Assembly (NCBI RefSeq): GCF_024129865.1
Contig: NZ_JAMYFE010000022.1
Span: forward strand, 57,203 to 121,202
Source of the DNA: Stieleria tagensis
GTDB lineage: Bacteria; Planctomycetota; Planctomycetia; Pirellulales; Pirellulaceae
DNA length: 64,000 nt
Direction: 5' to 3'
Shown: piece after piece, positions 17,621 through 26,651 of the stretch
How the letters are laid out: every line of letters starts with the position of its first letter
How positions within the stretch are numbered: position 1 is the stretch's first letter
Made by a program: the position numbers and the translations under genes
The notes under the pieces: generated by a model
Database searches by the model: none
Told to the model about the DNA's origin: nothing
Seen by the model: the letters and a program-made list of their open reading frames with translations, nothing else

Positions 17621-17732
17621 CGCGATGTGCAGGAACGATCTGTCACACGGATCCAGCAGCCCACCTTGATACCCCAGATGGGTATGAATAGGATGACGAG
17701 CAGTGCTGTGTCAATCATCACCAGCCTGCTGG

Positions 17733-18347
17733 ATGTTCCGCGCGTTCGATCATCGGCCTCTTCAACGGATAAACAGGACGCCTGACTTGTTGAGCGATCT
17801 ACGCAAGACCAACGAGCGAACATTGCCGACCGACGCATTGGTCCACCAGTGCATTAACGGGGACCGTGATGCGATGGCGCAACTGTACGAGCGCTGCAGT
17901 GGTCGCGTTTATGCGCTGATGGTTCGAATCGTTGGTCGCCAGGACGCCGACGATGCAATGCAGTTGGCGTTCTTGCAAATTTTTCGCAAGCTCGATCGCT
18001 TCGGTGGCAACTCAAGTTTGGAAACGTGGATTTACCGTGTGGCGACCAACGAGGCGTTGCAGTTGTTGCGTCGCCGCAAACGCGACACAGCCGACACATT
18101 CAGCTTGGAACCGGAAACGAATGTGAGTCCCAGCGGACTACGGCTAGAAGATGCCGAGATGCTGCAAACCGGCCTCGCAGCGATCGAGCCCCAACTGCGT
18201 GCCATCCTGACATTGCGGGAGGTCCAGGAGCTGTCTTATGCGGAAATCGCCGAGGTCATGGACATTCCCGAAGGCACGGTCGGTTCAAGATTAAACCGCG
18301 CCCGTCGCGAACTGCGATCCGAGCTCGAACGACTGGGATGGGGGTAA
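17733..18347 (+). CDS. ECF sigma-70 family sigma factor of the metal island
   Basis: ECF sigma factor with region 2 (QLYERCSGRVYALMVRIVG, then DADDAMQLAFLQIFRKLDRF and the -10 binding TWIYRVATNEALQLLRRRK) and region 4 with helix-turn-helix (LSYAEIAEVMDIPEGTVGSRL). The frame opens at a GTG at 17703; ATG at 17733 (204 residues) is the first ATG and TTG codons near 17787 are possible too; none has a clear ribosome site. It likely drives the flanking metal-efflux genes and is held by the anti-sigma factor at 15869-16816, which lies about 0.9 kb away on the other strand. That pairing is inference. Confidence 0.85.
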   Translation: MFRAFDHRPLQRINRTPDLLSDLRKTNERTLPTDALVHQCINGDRDAMAQLYERCSGRVYALMVRIVGRQDADDAMQLAFLQIFRKLDRFGGNSSLETWIYRVATNEALQLLRRRKRDTADTFSLEPETNVSPSGLRLEDAEMLQTGLAAIEPQLRAILTLREVQELSYAEIAEVMDIPEGTVGSRLNRARRELRSELERLGWG

Positions 18348-18389
18348 AAACGGTAGCCCTGGCGGCATCGTCTTGAAAGCCTGCTACCT

Positions 18390-19970
18390 CTAATAAGTGC
18401 ATCCCACGGTGCGATCAATCTGGGCGACCGTTCCAGCAAGTGTGGCGTTAATCCGGGCGAGTTGAATCTCAAACATCAACAACTCGCGATAGGTTTCGAT
18501 CAAAGTAAAAAAGTCACTGCGCTCACCCCGGTAGTCCGCGATCGCCAGCTTCAAAGTGTCTTCGGTTCGGGGAATGATGCGATCGCGGTAGATGTCGTTT
18601 TGCTCGACCAGCGAATCGGCTTGAGCAAGCAAGCGCCGCAAACGGCCAAAAATCTCGTTGCGTTCGGCTTCATACCGTTGCATCGAACTGCTGGTGCGTA
18701 GATTGGCTTCCCGAACGCCTGCATTGATTTTGTCACGCCAAATGGGCAGCGTCGTGCCAAACATGATGCTCAGGTTGTCGTTCCCGTTGGCAACCGGACT
18801 GATCACATCGTGTCCGTCACTGACGATGCCCCAATTCAGACCGACTGTGAAGTCAGGGTACTTTTGAAGACACGCCAGCCGTTGCGTTTGACGGTCTCGC
18901 TGAATTTCAGCGGCAAGTCCACGAAGGCTGGGATTGCACTGTTCGGCCTGGGCAATCAAAGCGTCCAACTGTTGCGGTGCGTCATCAACGCCAAGCTGAT
19001 CCATGGCTTCCGGCAAAAGCGAAACCGGTTGTTGCAGCAATGCCGCAAGATCCGCCTGAGCAATTTCCTTTTGTTTCTTTAACTGAACCAACTGATCATC
19101 TAGCCGATCGGTTTCAAGCTGCGCGCGGAGCACATCTTGCTGAGTGCCGCCTGCACGGTAGCGCGCTTCGGCGACTCGGGTCAGATCGTCAACCAAGACT
19201 TGAGTTTCTTCGATGATTTGATACGCGCGAGTGGCGTACCACACTTCATAGTACGCCAGCCGTACCGACTCGGTAATCTGTCGTTCGATTTGCTCGACCT
19301 CTGCCTGAGCAATTTGTGCTTCGCGAGTGACGATCGCCCCTTTGGTGCGCAACTTGTCAGGAAAGGGCACACCCTGCTGAAGCGACATTTGGTTGGCGAT
19401 CCGTCCGCCTGCTGTTTGCAACGCGTTGTCCGGCAACGGCCAAAACGTGTTGTTGAATTGTGGATCCGGAAGCGCAGTGACTTGCGGGACCCGCTGGAGT
19501 TCCGCACTGACACGTTGACGTGCCGCGCGAAGGCTCGGGTGCACGGCAAGCGCTTGATCGACAAAGTACTCGACGGGAGCTGATCGGGAATCAGACGCGG
19601 TAGCGCCAGAGTGGGGAGCGTCCGTCATTTCAACCCCCGTGTCGACTTCAGCTTCCAGCATCGCCTCGAACATTTTGCCATCTTCGCCGGCACCGACGGT
19701 GTCATTGCCCGCCACCAAGACGCCCTCTCCCGAAGCTGCGTCATCGCCATAGCTGGCCGTCTGGATCACGGGCTGGCGGCCGTCTTGGTCCTGGCGAAAA
19801 GTGTCGGCAGACCGGCTATCGGTGGCCGCGGAGCTGAATGTCATGGGTTGTGACGGCGGCGATCGGTCTGGACCCGAAACACACCCGCCCAGGCAAACGG
19901 CAAACAGGGACAGACCCAGTCGATGACGTTTTCGCGAGCCCAAAAACAGCGTGTTTTGTTGAGGTTCCAT
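18390..19970 (-). CDS. TolC/CusC-family outer-membrane efflux lipoprotein
   Basis: A 526-residue outer-membrane channel of the OEP family, the exit duct of a tripartite efflux pump. The N-terminus has a lipoprotein signal ending LGGC at about residue 29. A low-complexity linker follows, then two OEP repeats of long coiled helices (SLRAARQRVSAELQRVPQ; ETDRLDDQLVQLKKQKEI; NPSLRGLAAEIQRDRQTQ; ERNEIFGRLRRLLAQADS). It is divergent from the Cys-rich gene at 20104 and forms with the adaptor and pump on the other strand a CusCBA/CzcCBA-type set. Separated expression from the pump could be through the shared divergent promoter region. Confidence 0.9.
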   Translation of the reverse strand: MEPQQNTLFLGSRKRHRLGLSLFAVCLGGCVSGPDRSPPSQPMTFSSAATDSRSADTFRQDQDGRQPVIQTASYGDDAASGEGVLVAGNDTVGAGEDGKMFEAMLEAEVDTGVEMTDAPHSGATASDSRSAPVEYFVDQALAVHPSLRAARQRVSAELQRVPQVTALPDPQFNNTFWPLPDNALQTAGGRIANQMSLQQGVPFPDKLRTKGAIVTREAQIAQAEVEQIERQITESVRLAYYEVWYATRAYQIIEETQVLVDDLTRVAEARYRAGGTQQDVLRAQLETDRLDDQLVQLKKQKEIAQADLAALLQQPVSLLPEAMDQLGVDDAPQQLDALIAQAEQCNPSLRGLAAEIQRDRQTQRLACLQKYPDFTVGLNWGIVSDGHDVISPVANGNDNLSIMFGTTLPIWRDKINAGVREANLRTSSSMQRYEAERNEIFGRLRRLLAQADSLVEQNDIYRDRIIPRTEDTLKLAIADYRGERSDFFTLIETYRELLMFEIQLARINATLAGTVAQIDRTVGCTY

Positions 19971-20103
19971 GACAAACTGGCTCCATCCAGCTATCCTTCC
20001 AAACGGAAAGTGTGGCGATGAAACAGATTCATCTTGAACCTTTTGCCCACATTTCCGATATACTCGGTATACCGTCTGTAGGTATTTGTTTCGGAAGGTC
20101 CAA
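19971..20103. promoter_or_regulatory. Divergent promoter region with 10-bp palindrome, candidate metal-regulator operator
   Basis: Between the TolC-like gene and the Cys-rich gene lies the perfect palindrome CGGTATACCG at 20065-20074, flanked by TATACT on the left and GTAGGTAT on the right. The dyad sits 30 bases before the GTG of the plus-strand gene. CsoR, CueR and CopY family operators are also short dyads with GTATAC or TACA cores, so this may be an operator for a copper-type regulator. No such regulator gene is visible in the window. Confidence 0.4.
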
Positions 20104-20667
20104 GTGTTTCACTCTTGCTTCATTCGCACCGTCGTCAATCTTTCACTGATCGTCGCAATGATGATTCAGCCGGGGATTGCATTGGTATTCGCGGATGACT
20201 GCCGTGCAAACGGTGCATCGGCCTTCACTTGCGAGGGCTGCGGATGCTGTGAAGTGTCCACAGCGACCGAGCAATGCGGTTGTTGCGACGGACATTCCGA
20301 ACAGCAGACCGCTGGCGAGTGCTGCATGGACTCCGGTGGGTCTTCCACGCCCCAAACGATGGACGAAGGGGACTCGGTTCAAGCCTCGCTCACCCCGGTG
20401 ATCGTGCTCAGCACCGCTGATTCGCAGCAGCCTGGCCCCCACCGAATCGTCACCGGTTGCCATTGTGGCTTTCAAAGCCAACCCATGGGTGAACCGTCGC
20501 CTGTGCGTCCGGTAATCGAGCAGCGGGAATCCGTTGCCGTCCGATTCACTGATTTGGCAGCGATCTTTGGGGAGGTGGTTTCCGGATTACCCCGCGTGGT
20601 GCGCACCGAAGATGCCCCTGCGCCGCGACACTCTCGACAAATCGATCTCTGTATCTGGCGCCTCTAA
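20104..20667 (+). CDS. Cys-rich secreted protein of the metal island
   Basis: A 187-residue protein. The frame is open from 20086 but the GTG at 20104 has GGAAGG seven bases upstream and gives a good signal peptide (TVVNLSLIVAMMIQPGIALVFA). The mature part carries a dense Cys region (TCEGCGCCEVS, QCGCCDGHS, ECCMDSGG) and a later TGCHCGF, all consistent with binding a soft metal, followed by a Cys-poor tail. It is not a family I recognise. It precedes the adaptor gene by 194 bases and faces the TolC-like gene, so it belongs to the efflux cluster; a role as periplasmic metal scavenger or donor is a guess. Confidence 0.7.
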   Translation: MFHSCFIRTVVNLSLIVAMMIQPGIALVFADDCRANGASAFTCEGCGCCEVSTATEQCGCCDGHSEQQTAGECCMDSGGSSTPQTMDEGDSVQASLTPVIVLSTADSQQPGPHRIVTGCHCGFQSQPMGEPSPVRPVIEQRESVAVRFTDLAAIFGEVVSGLPRVVRTEDAPAPRHSRQIDLCIWRL

Positions 20668-20861
20668 ATCCGCCTGCATTGTCAGTTTCACGCACGTTTC
20701 ACAGGCTGCGTTAGAGCTGTATCTGATTGAAAGCGGAAGTCATTGAACCGTTCGCTGCTGGTTCAGCATTCAGCCCTTCGATGAAACAAAACTTTGGTGA
20801 CAACGTTTTCTCGCTGCGCCGCGCGCCCTACCCCATTTGAAATGACAGGGAGGCATCGACC

Positions 20862-22928
20862 ATGAAAAAAGACATCCCAGAAACTGAAACGATTTGCGAA
20901 GCCGGTACTGCCTCGACGCCGACCGCGGCCACGCCACCAACATCCGACGCACAGCCCAAAATCGGTGGTTTCAGTTGGCTGATACGCGCGGGGGCAAACG
21001 CCGGCATGGTGATAGCGGTCGCTGCGATCGTTTTGATCATGATCGGGTTGGCGCAGCGTTTCCAATGGATCACGCCAGATGGGTTCTTTGGCGGCGGTGG
21101 CGCCGAGGGCGTCTCAAATTCCCAGGGCAGCGGCGAGAAGCGATACATCTGCCCGATGATGTGCACGCCGCCATCAACCCAACCGGGGCGCTGTCCCGTG
21201 TGCGCGATGGAGTTAGTCGAAGTGACCAGCAATAGCGGTGGTGATGGCATCTCCGTCACCATTGAACCATCGGCGCGTCGGTTGGTCGGAATTCGAACGG
21301 CCCAGAGCAAACTGGGTGAAGTGACGCGGACGATTCGCACCATCGGATCCATCGACTTTGACGAAAGTCGTCTGTCGACAATCTCTGCTTACATCGACGG
21401 ACGCCTCGAGCAACTTTATGCGGACTATGTGGGCGTGCAAGTCCGCGAGGGCGACGACCTGGCGCTGATCTTCAGCCCCAAAATGTTCACCGCACAAACC
21501 GAATACGTCGCAAGCTTGGAAAGCAAGTCCGTGGGACGGTTCAGCGTCAACAGTTCTGACCTGCGAGTGATGGCCGAAGAAAACCTTGGCGAGCTGGGGA
21601 TGACCAGTGAACAGATTGCCGAATTGAAAAAGACTCGCAAGCCGCAGTCGCGCATTCGTATCAAGTCACCGCAAACAGGCACGGTTCTCGAGAAGACCGC
21701 TGTCGAAGGAGATTACGTCAAGACCGGCCAGAAAATCTATCGGATTGCCGACCTAACATCCGTTTGGATGATGCTGGATTTGTTCCCCGATGACGCAGCG
21801 TTGATTCGCTTTGGTCAGCAAGTCGAAGCTGAAATTCAGTCCAGGCCGGGTGAAGTCTTCACAGGCCGCGTCGCATTCATTGATCCAACGGTTGATCCCA
21901 CCACACGCACAGTTCAAGTGCGTGTCGAGGTGATGAACTTTGACGGCAAATTACGACCCGGTGACTACGCGACCGCCCGCATCACCGTCCCCGCGATTCC
22001 GACCGATTTAGTTTACGACCCTGCACTCTCGGGCAAGTACATCAGCCCGATGCACCCACAGGTGATCCGCGACGATCCCGGCGACTGTCCGCTGTGCGGA
22101 ATGTCGCTGATCCCCACTCGTCAACTCGGTTATGCCGACAATCCACAACCCCAACAACGCGTCGTTTCGGTGCCCCGGGATGCGGTCTTGCTGACCGGCG
22201 ACAACGGCGTCATCTATGTTGAAACCGAGCCAGGTCGATTTGAAATTCGCCGCGTCACGGTAGGAGCGTTGAACGACACCCAGGCCGTGATTGTCGAAGG
22301 CCTGTCGGCTGGCGAAACCGTTGCGACAGATGGAAACTTCTTGATCGATTCGCAAATGCAACTCGCCGGAAACCCATCGCTATTGGATCCCAGCAAAGCC
22401 CCCCGTTTCTCGCCAGGACCGTTGCAGCTACCGGACGGTGATCCGGTGATTTTGGCTGGGGAGTCGGGCGACGAGTTCGATCGAGCTTACAACGCCTACT
22501 TCGAAATCCAGCGTGCCTTGGCCGCCGACGTAACACCGGCCCCCGTTGACTTGAACACGTTGATCGAAGCGTTGTCCAAGCTGGAACTGCTGCCGGACGT
22601 TCCGGATGATGCACAGCGACGCTTGGCAGCGGCACGACGTGGCGTCTCTCGAATGGACGGTTCCATTGAAACCGCTCGCAGTGCTTTTCGAGGTGTCAGT
22701 CACGCCATGTTGAAAGCAGCAACGACGGCTCGTGGCCCTCAAACGGCATCGCATTTGGCTCATTACTATTGCCCGATGGTTCCCGGTGGCGGTGGTGATT
22801 GGATGCAGCCCGGTGGCGAGATAGCCAATCCCTATTGGGGGAACGAAATGCTGAACTGCGGAGAAGTGGTTCGCGACATGGCGGTCGATGGCAAGTCGGT
22901 TCCTGGAATTGCCCGCGCGGTTCAATAG
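20862..22928 (+). CDS. CusB-family periplasmic adaptor with heavy-metal-binding modules and DUF3347-like tail
   Basis: A 688-residue membrane-fusion protein linking an RND pump to the outer-membrane channel. A membrane helix lies at about 46-63. A heavy-metal binding module follows (ICPMM at 96-100, C101, C111, C114, M116). The adaptor core then shows the lipoyl/barrel-sandwich pattern (FDESRLSTISAYIDGRLEQ; GDYVKTGQKIYRIADLTSVW) and the beta-barrel (GKLRPGDYATARITVP). A second metal-binding module (YISPMHPQVIRDDPGDCPLC) is inserted before the final domain. The C-terminus matches the DUF3347 pattern with YYCPMVPGG, ANPYWGNEML and a final CGE. The modules suggest delivery of metal to the pump. 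ATG at 20862 has a purine-rich AGGGAGG upstream. Confidence 0.93.
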   Translation: MKKDIPETETICEAGTASTPTAATPPTSDAQPKIGGFSWLIRAGANAGMVIAVAAIVLIMIGLAQRFQWITPDGFFGGGGAEGVSNSQGSGEKRYICPMMCTPPSTQPGRCPVCAMELVEVTSNSGGDGISVTIEPSARRLVGIRTAQSKLGEVTRTIRTIGSIDFDESRLSTISAYIDGRLEQLYADYVGVQVREGDDLALIFSPKMFTAQTEYVASLESKSVGRFSVNSSDLRVMAEENLGELGMTSEQIAELKKTRKPQSRIRIKSPQTGTVLEKTAVEGDYVKTGQKIYRIADLTSVWMMLDLFPDDAALIRFGQQVEAEIQSRPGEVFTGRVAFIDPTVDPTTRTVQVRVEVMNFDGKLRPGDYATARITVPAIPTDLVYDPALSGKYISPMHPQVIRDDPGDCPLCGMSLIPTRQLGYADNPQPQQRVVSVPRDAVLLTGDNGVIYVETEPGRFEIRRVTVGALNDTQAVIVEGLSAGETVATDGNFLIDSQMQLAGNPSLLDPSKAPRFSPGPLQLPDGDPVILAGESGDEFDRAYNAYFEIQRALAADVTPAPVDLNTLIEALSKLELLPDVPDDAQRRLAAARRGVSRMDGSIETARSAFRGVSHAMLKAATTARGPQTASHLAHYYCPMVPGGGGDWMQPGGEIANPYWGNEMLNCGEVVRDMAVDGKSVPGIARAVQ

Positions 22929-22941
22929 GGAGACAAACAAG

Positions 22942-25900
22942 GTGCTCAATCTAATCATTCGCTTTTGCGTCAAAGAACCGTGGCTGGTCGTCATGCTGAC
23001 GATCGCCGCCTCGGTCGGTGGATATTTCGCATTCAAAGCGGTGCCCATCGACGCCATTCCGAACGTCGGCGAAAACCAAGTCATCGTGCTGACGCCATGG
23101 CCGGGACGTTCGCCCAAAGACATTGAAGACCAGGTCACGTACCCGCTAAGCGTTTCCTTGCTGGCGGTACCAGGCGCCGAATCGGTCCGTGGCAAAAGCA
23201 TGTTCGGTTACAGCTTTGTACAGGTCACGTTCAAAGACGATATCGATTTCTATTGGGCACGCAGTCGAGTTTCCGAACAACTCGGTTCCGCGGCATCGCA
23301 ATTGCCCGAGGGCGTCGTGCCGCAACTGGGACCCGACGCGACTGGGCTGGGCCAGATTTTCTATTACACCCTGCAACCGCCCAAAGAGGGCATGGGCCTG
23401 GCCGACCTGCGCAGCATGCAGGACTTCGTTGTTAAATACGAACTGCAAGCTGTCGAAGGCGTCAGCGAGGTCGCATCGATCGGCGGCTACGTTCGCCAAT
23501 ACCAAATCGAAGTCGACCCGGACAAACTGCGTTTCCACAACGTTTCGCTGGCAACGCTGGCCAACGCAGTCAAGGGTTCGAATGTCGACGTCGGCGCAAA
23601 AACGGTCGAGACCAGCGGCATGGAATTCATTGTCCGTGGAAAAGGTTTTCTGGGCACGGGCGGCGACAAAATCAAAGCCATCGCGGACATCGAAGACACC
23701 GTCATCATGCAACGCGGTGGTGTCCCCGTTCGAGTGGGTGACGTCGCCCAAGTACAGCTGGGTCCAGATTTCCGCCGGGGCGCCCTCGACTACAACGGAT
23801 CCGAAGCGGTCGGTGGCGTCGTCGTGATGCGGTATGGCGAAAATCCGCGCGTGGTCATTGATCGAGTCAAGGAGAAAATTGCGGCAATCACCCCCGCATT
23901 ACAGGGCGTCCAGATTCACGGCGTCTATGACCGTAGCGGCTTGATTGACGAGACGATGGCAACGCTGACACATGCACTGCGCGATGAAATCATCATCACA
24001 GCGATCATCATCCTGTTGTTCTTGATGCACATTCGCAGCAGTTTCGTGGTCGCAATTTGCTTGCCTGCCGCGGTGTTGATGTCGTTCATCGCAATGCAGG
24101 TTGTTGGCGTCGGTTCGAACATCATGTCGCTCGCCGGGATCGCAATCGCGATCGGGACGATGGTCGACATGGCGATCATCGTTTCCGAGAACATCTATCA
24201 GCATTTGGCTGAATGGGAAAAAAATGCCGCGGTTGACTTCAAAAACGGCTCCTCCTGTTCGTCGCACGCCCCCACCGCCACACGCAGCGAAGTCGTTTAC
24301 GCAGCAGCAATCGAAGTGGCGCCCGCCGTCGTCACTGCAGTGGCGACAACGATTGTCAGCTTTCTGCCCGTGTTTTTTCTGACGGGACGCGACTACCGAC
24401 TGTTTTCGCCGCTTGCGTACACCAAAACGTTTGCGATTGCAGCAGCCATGATCACAGCGATCACGATTGTGCCTGCCCTAAGCCGATTGTTTCTCAGGAG
24501 CACCCGCTATCGCAAACGGACCGCTATCGCAGCCGGAATTGCCTTGGCCGTCTTGGTGGCCGTGACATCGTATTTGATGTGGGGTGATGAACTGGCAGAT
24601 TACATCGGCGTCAGCCACTGGATCGTCACCTTGGTAGCAGCCTTGCTCGCGTTCCTGTTCGGCTGGCAACTGCTGCGTGAACGCATCCGCCCGATCGAAG
24701 AAATCCCGTCCAGTCGTTTCGTCCACTGGATCTACGCGGCTCGATTGAAACATGCACTGAATCACAAGGCGTTCGCATTGTCGTTCCCGCTGGTTTTACT
24801 TTTGGTCGGTGTCGGAGCTTATTTTGGGATGCCGACGATTCTGCAACCCGTCGAACGTGTCGCACGGGTGCTCGGGGCCGAACTCAATGACTTCCCCGGC
24901 TATGTCGATGCGAAACATATCTTCACCGGTTTGCAGAGCGATGACTGGATCGCACTGGACGAGGGCAGTTGGTTCTATATGCCGACACTGTATCCGGCCG
25001 CCAGTTTTTCACAGGCGATGCAAGTATTGCAAACCCAAGATGTGTTGATCGGCCAGATCCCCGAGGTCAAAGACGTGCTCGGCAAGATCGGCCGCGTCGA
25101 GTCGGCGCTTGACCCCGCGCCGGCGGCAATGGTGGAAACCTATGTGATGCTCAGGCCTGAGAGCGAATGGCGCGAGGGAGTCACGTCGCGAGACATTTGG
25201 GACCAGATCAATCGGGTCGCAACCCTGCCGGGCGTCACGCCGGCATCCGCACTACAGCCGATCGAAGGACGTGTGGTCATGTTGCAATCGGGCATCAAGG
25301 CCCCGACGGCAATCCGTGTCTATGGCGATGATTTGACAAAACTTGCCGACGCGGCGATGGACGTCGCCACCACATTGAAAGATTCTCCGTACATCAATCC
25401 CGGCACTGTCAATCCAGACATTGTGATGGGAAAACCATACATCGAGTTCACCGTCGATCGTGACGCCGCCTCTCGCTACGGCATGAGCGCCTCGATGGTC
25501 AACCAAGTGATCGAAACCGCGCTCGGTGGAATGAACCTGATCAAAACCATCGAGGGTCGCGAGCGATATCCGGTGCGAATTCGATACAACCGTGATTTGC
25601 GTGAACGGATTGACCAACTCAACCGCTTGCCCGTTGTGACACAGAGCGGCGCCGTGGTTCCGCTACAGGAACTCGCAAAACTGGAAACCACTTGGGGCCC
25701 CGGCGCAATCAACAGCGAAAACGGGCGGTTGGTCGCACACGTTTCATTTATGACCAACGGTCTAAAAGGTGATTTGGAATCCGTCGCTGCAATCGAAGAA
25801 CAGCTCCGCAAATCGCAATTGCTTCCCGCATCAAACCCCAAACACCTGGCGTTGCCGGCGGGCTACTCGCTCGAAGCTGTCGGCAGTTTTCGCAATCAAA

Positions 25901-26487
25901 TCGAAGCCAACCTGCGGCTCATGTGGATCATCCCGGTGGTGATCCTGATCAACTTGTTACTGATCTATTTTGAGTTCCGTAACTTGCCGATTGCCATGGC
26001 GGTCTTTACCGGCATCCCCGTTGCGTTCGCCGGCGGAATGATCTTGGTCGCCTGGATGCAAGTCGAGCTAAACACAGCGGTTTGGGTCGGGTTCATCGCC
26101 CTGTTTGGCCTGGCGGTCGACGACGGCGTTGTGATGGCAACATACATTCATCAGCTGTTGAAGAAACGCAACATCAAAAACATCCAAGACATTCGCGACA
26201 CAGTCTATGAAGCCGGCTTAAAACGCATTCGGCCTTGCATGATGACAACGGTGACCACGTTGGCTGCGCTCATCCCCGTGCTCTTGGCGACGGGGCGCGG
26301 ATCCGATGTGGCACGCGCCATGGCGATTCCTGTGTTCGGCGGCATGCTCGCTGAACCGTTTACGTCATTCATCGTGCCGACGCTTTATAGCGCCTACCTT
26401 GAACTGAAAATGCGTTTCGGTTTCGAAGATGAACTTTGGAATGATCCCCCAAAAAACCCAGCGGAGGATCTGATGAAAGCTGCCTAA
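22942..26487 (+). CDS. CusA/CzcA-family heavy-metal RND efflux pump
   Basis: Inner-membrane proton-driven RND pump exporting monovalent or divalent metal ions. The frame is open from 22888, overlapping the adaptor, but the GTG at 22942 has AGGGAG nine to ten bases upstream and starts LNLIIRFCVKEPWLVV as in the family; length 1181. The opening helix is followed by the PGRSPKDIEDQVTYPL motif of HME-RND pumps. The TM4 segment reads MSLAGIAIAIGTMVDMAIIV, the family signature with its Asp. The TM10 region reads FIALFGLAVDDGVVMATYIH. An inserted membrane hairpin near residues 530-580 is longer than in E. coli CusA. It is longer than CusA (1047). Whether it exports Cu/Ag or Zn/Co cannot be decided from reading. 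Confidence 0.95.
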   Translation: MLNLIIRFCVKEPWLVVMLTIAASVGGYFAFKAVPIDAIPNVGENQVIVLTPWPGRSPKDIEDQVTYPLSVSLLAVPGAESVRGKSMFGYSFVQVTFKDDIDFYWARSRVSEQLGSAASQLPEGVVPQLGPDATGLGQIFYYTLQPPKEGMGLADLRSMQDFVVKYELQAVEGVSEVASIGGYVRQYQIEVDPDKLRFHNVSLATLANAVKGSNVDVGAKTVETSGMEFIVRGKGFLGTGGDKIKAIADIEDTVIMQRGGVPVRVGDVAQVQLGPDFRRGALDYNGSEAVGGVVVMRYGENPRVVIDRVKEKIAAITPALQGVQIHGVYDRSGLIDETMATLTHALRDEIIITAIIILLFLMHIRSSFVVAICLPAAVLMSFIAMQVVGVGSNIMSLAGIAIAIGTMVDMAIIVSENIYQHLAEWEKNAAVDFKNGSSCSSHAPTATRSEVVYAAAIEVAPAVVTAVATTIVSFLPVFFLTGRDYRLFSPLAYTKTFAIAAAMITAITIVPALSRLFLRSTRYRKRTAIAAGIALAVLVAVTSYLMWGDELADYIGVSHWIVTLVAALLAFLFGWQLLRERIRPIEEIPSSRFVHWIYAARLKHALNHKAFALSFPLVLLLVGVGAYFGMPTILQPVERVARVLGAELNDFPGYVDAKHIFTGLQSDDWIALDEGSWFYMPTLYPAASFSQAMQVLQTQDVLIGQIPEVKDVLGKIGRVESALDPAPAAMVETYVMLRPESEWREGVTSRDIWDQINRVATLPGVTPASALQPIEGRVVMLQSGIKAPTAIRVYGDDLTKLADAAMDVATTLKDSPYINPGTVNPDIVMGKPYIEFTVDRDAASRYGMSASMVNQVIETALGGMNLIKTIEGRERYPVRIRYNRDLRERIDQLNRLPVVTQSGAVVPLQELAKLETTWGPGAINSENGRLVAHVSFMTNGLKGDLESVAAIEEQLRKSQLLPASNPKHLALPAGYSLEAVGSFRNQIEANLRLMWIIPVVILINLLLIYFEFRNLPIAMAVFTGIPVAFAGGMILVAWMQVELNTAVWVGFIALFGLAVDDGVVMATYIHQLLKKRNIKNIQDIRDTVYEAGLKRIRPCMMTTVTTLAALIPVLLATGRGSDVARAMAIPVFGGMLAEPFTSFIVPTLYSAYLELKMRFGFEDELWNDPPKNPAEDLMKAA

Positions 26488-26651
26488 GAACCGCCGAAAG
26501 AGCAACCAAGACACGAAACTTTCCAACAGTTTCTCTCCCATACTTTTCCATCAAGCTCGTGAAGAATTTCATCGGATCAAGCATCCAAATCCTAACCAAC
26601 GAAATCAGCGACCGAATGGATTGGTCGCGAAACTTTAATGGAGTCACCAAA

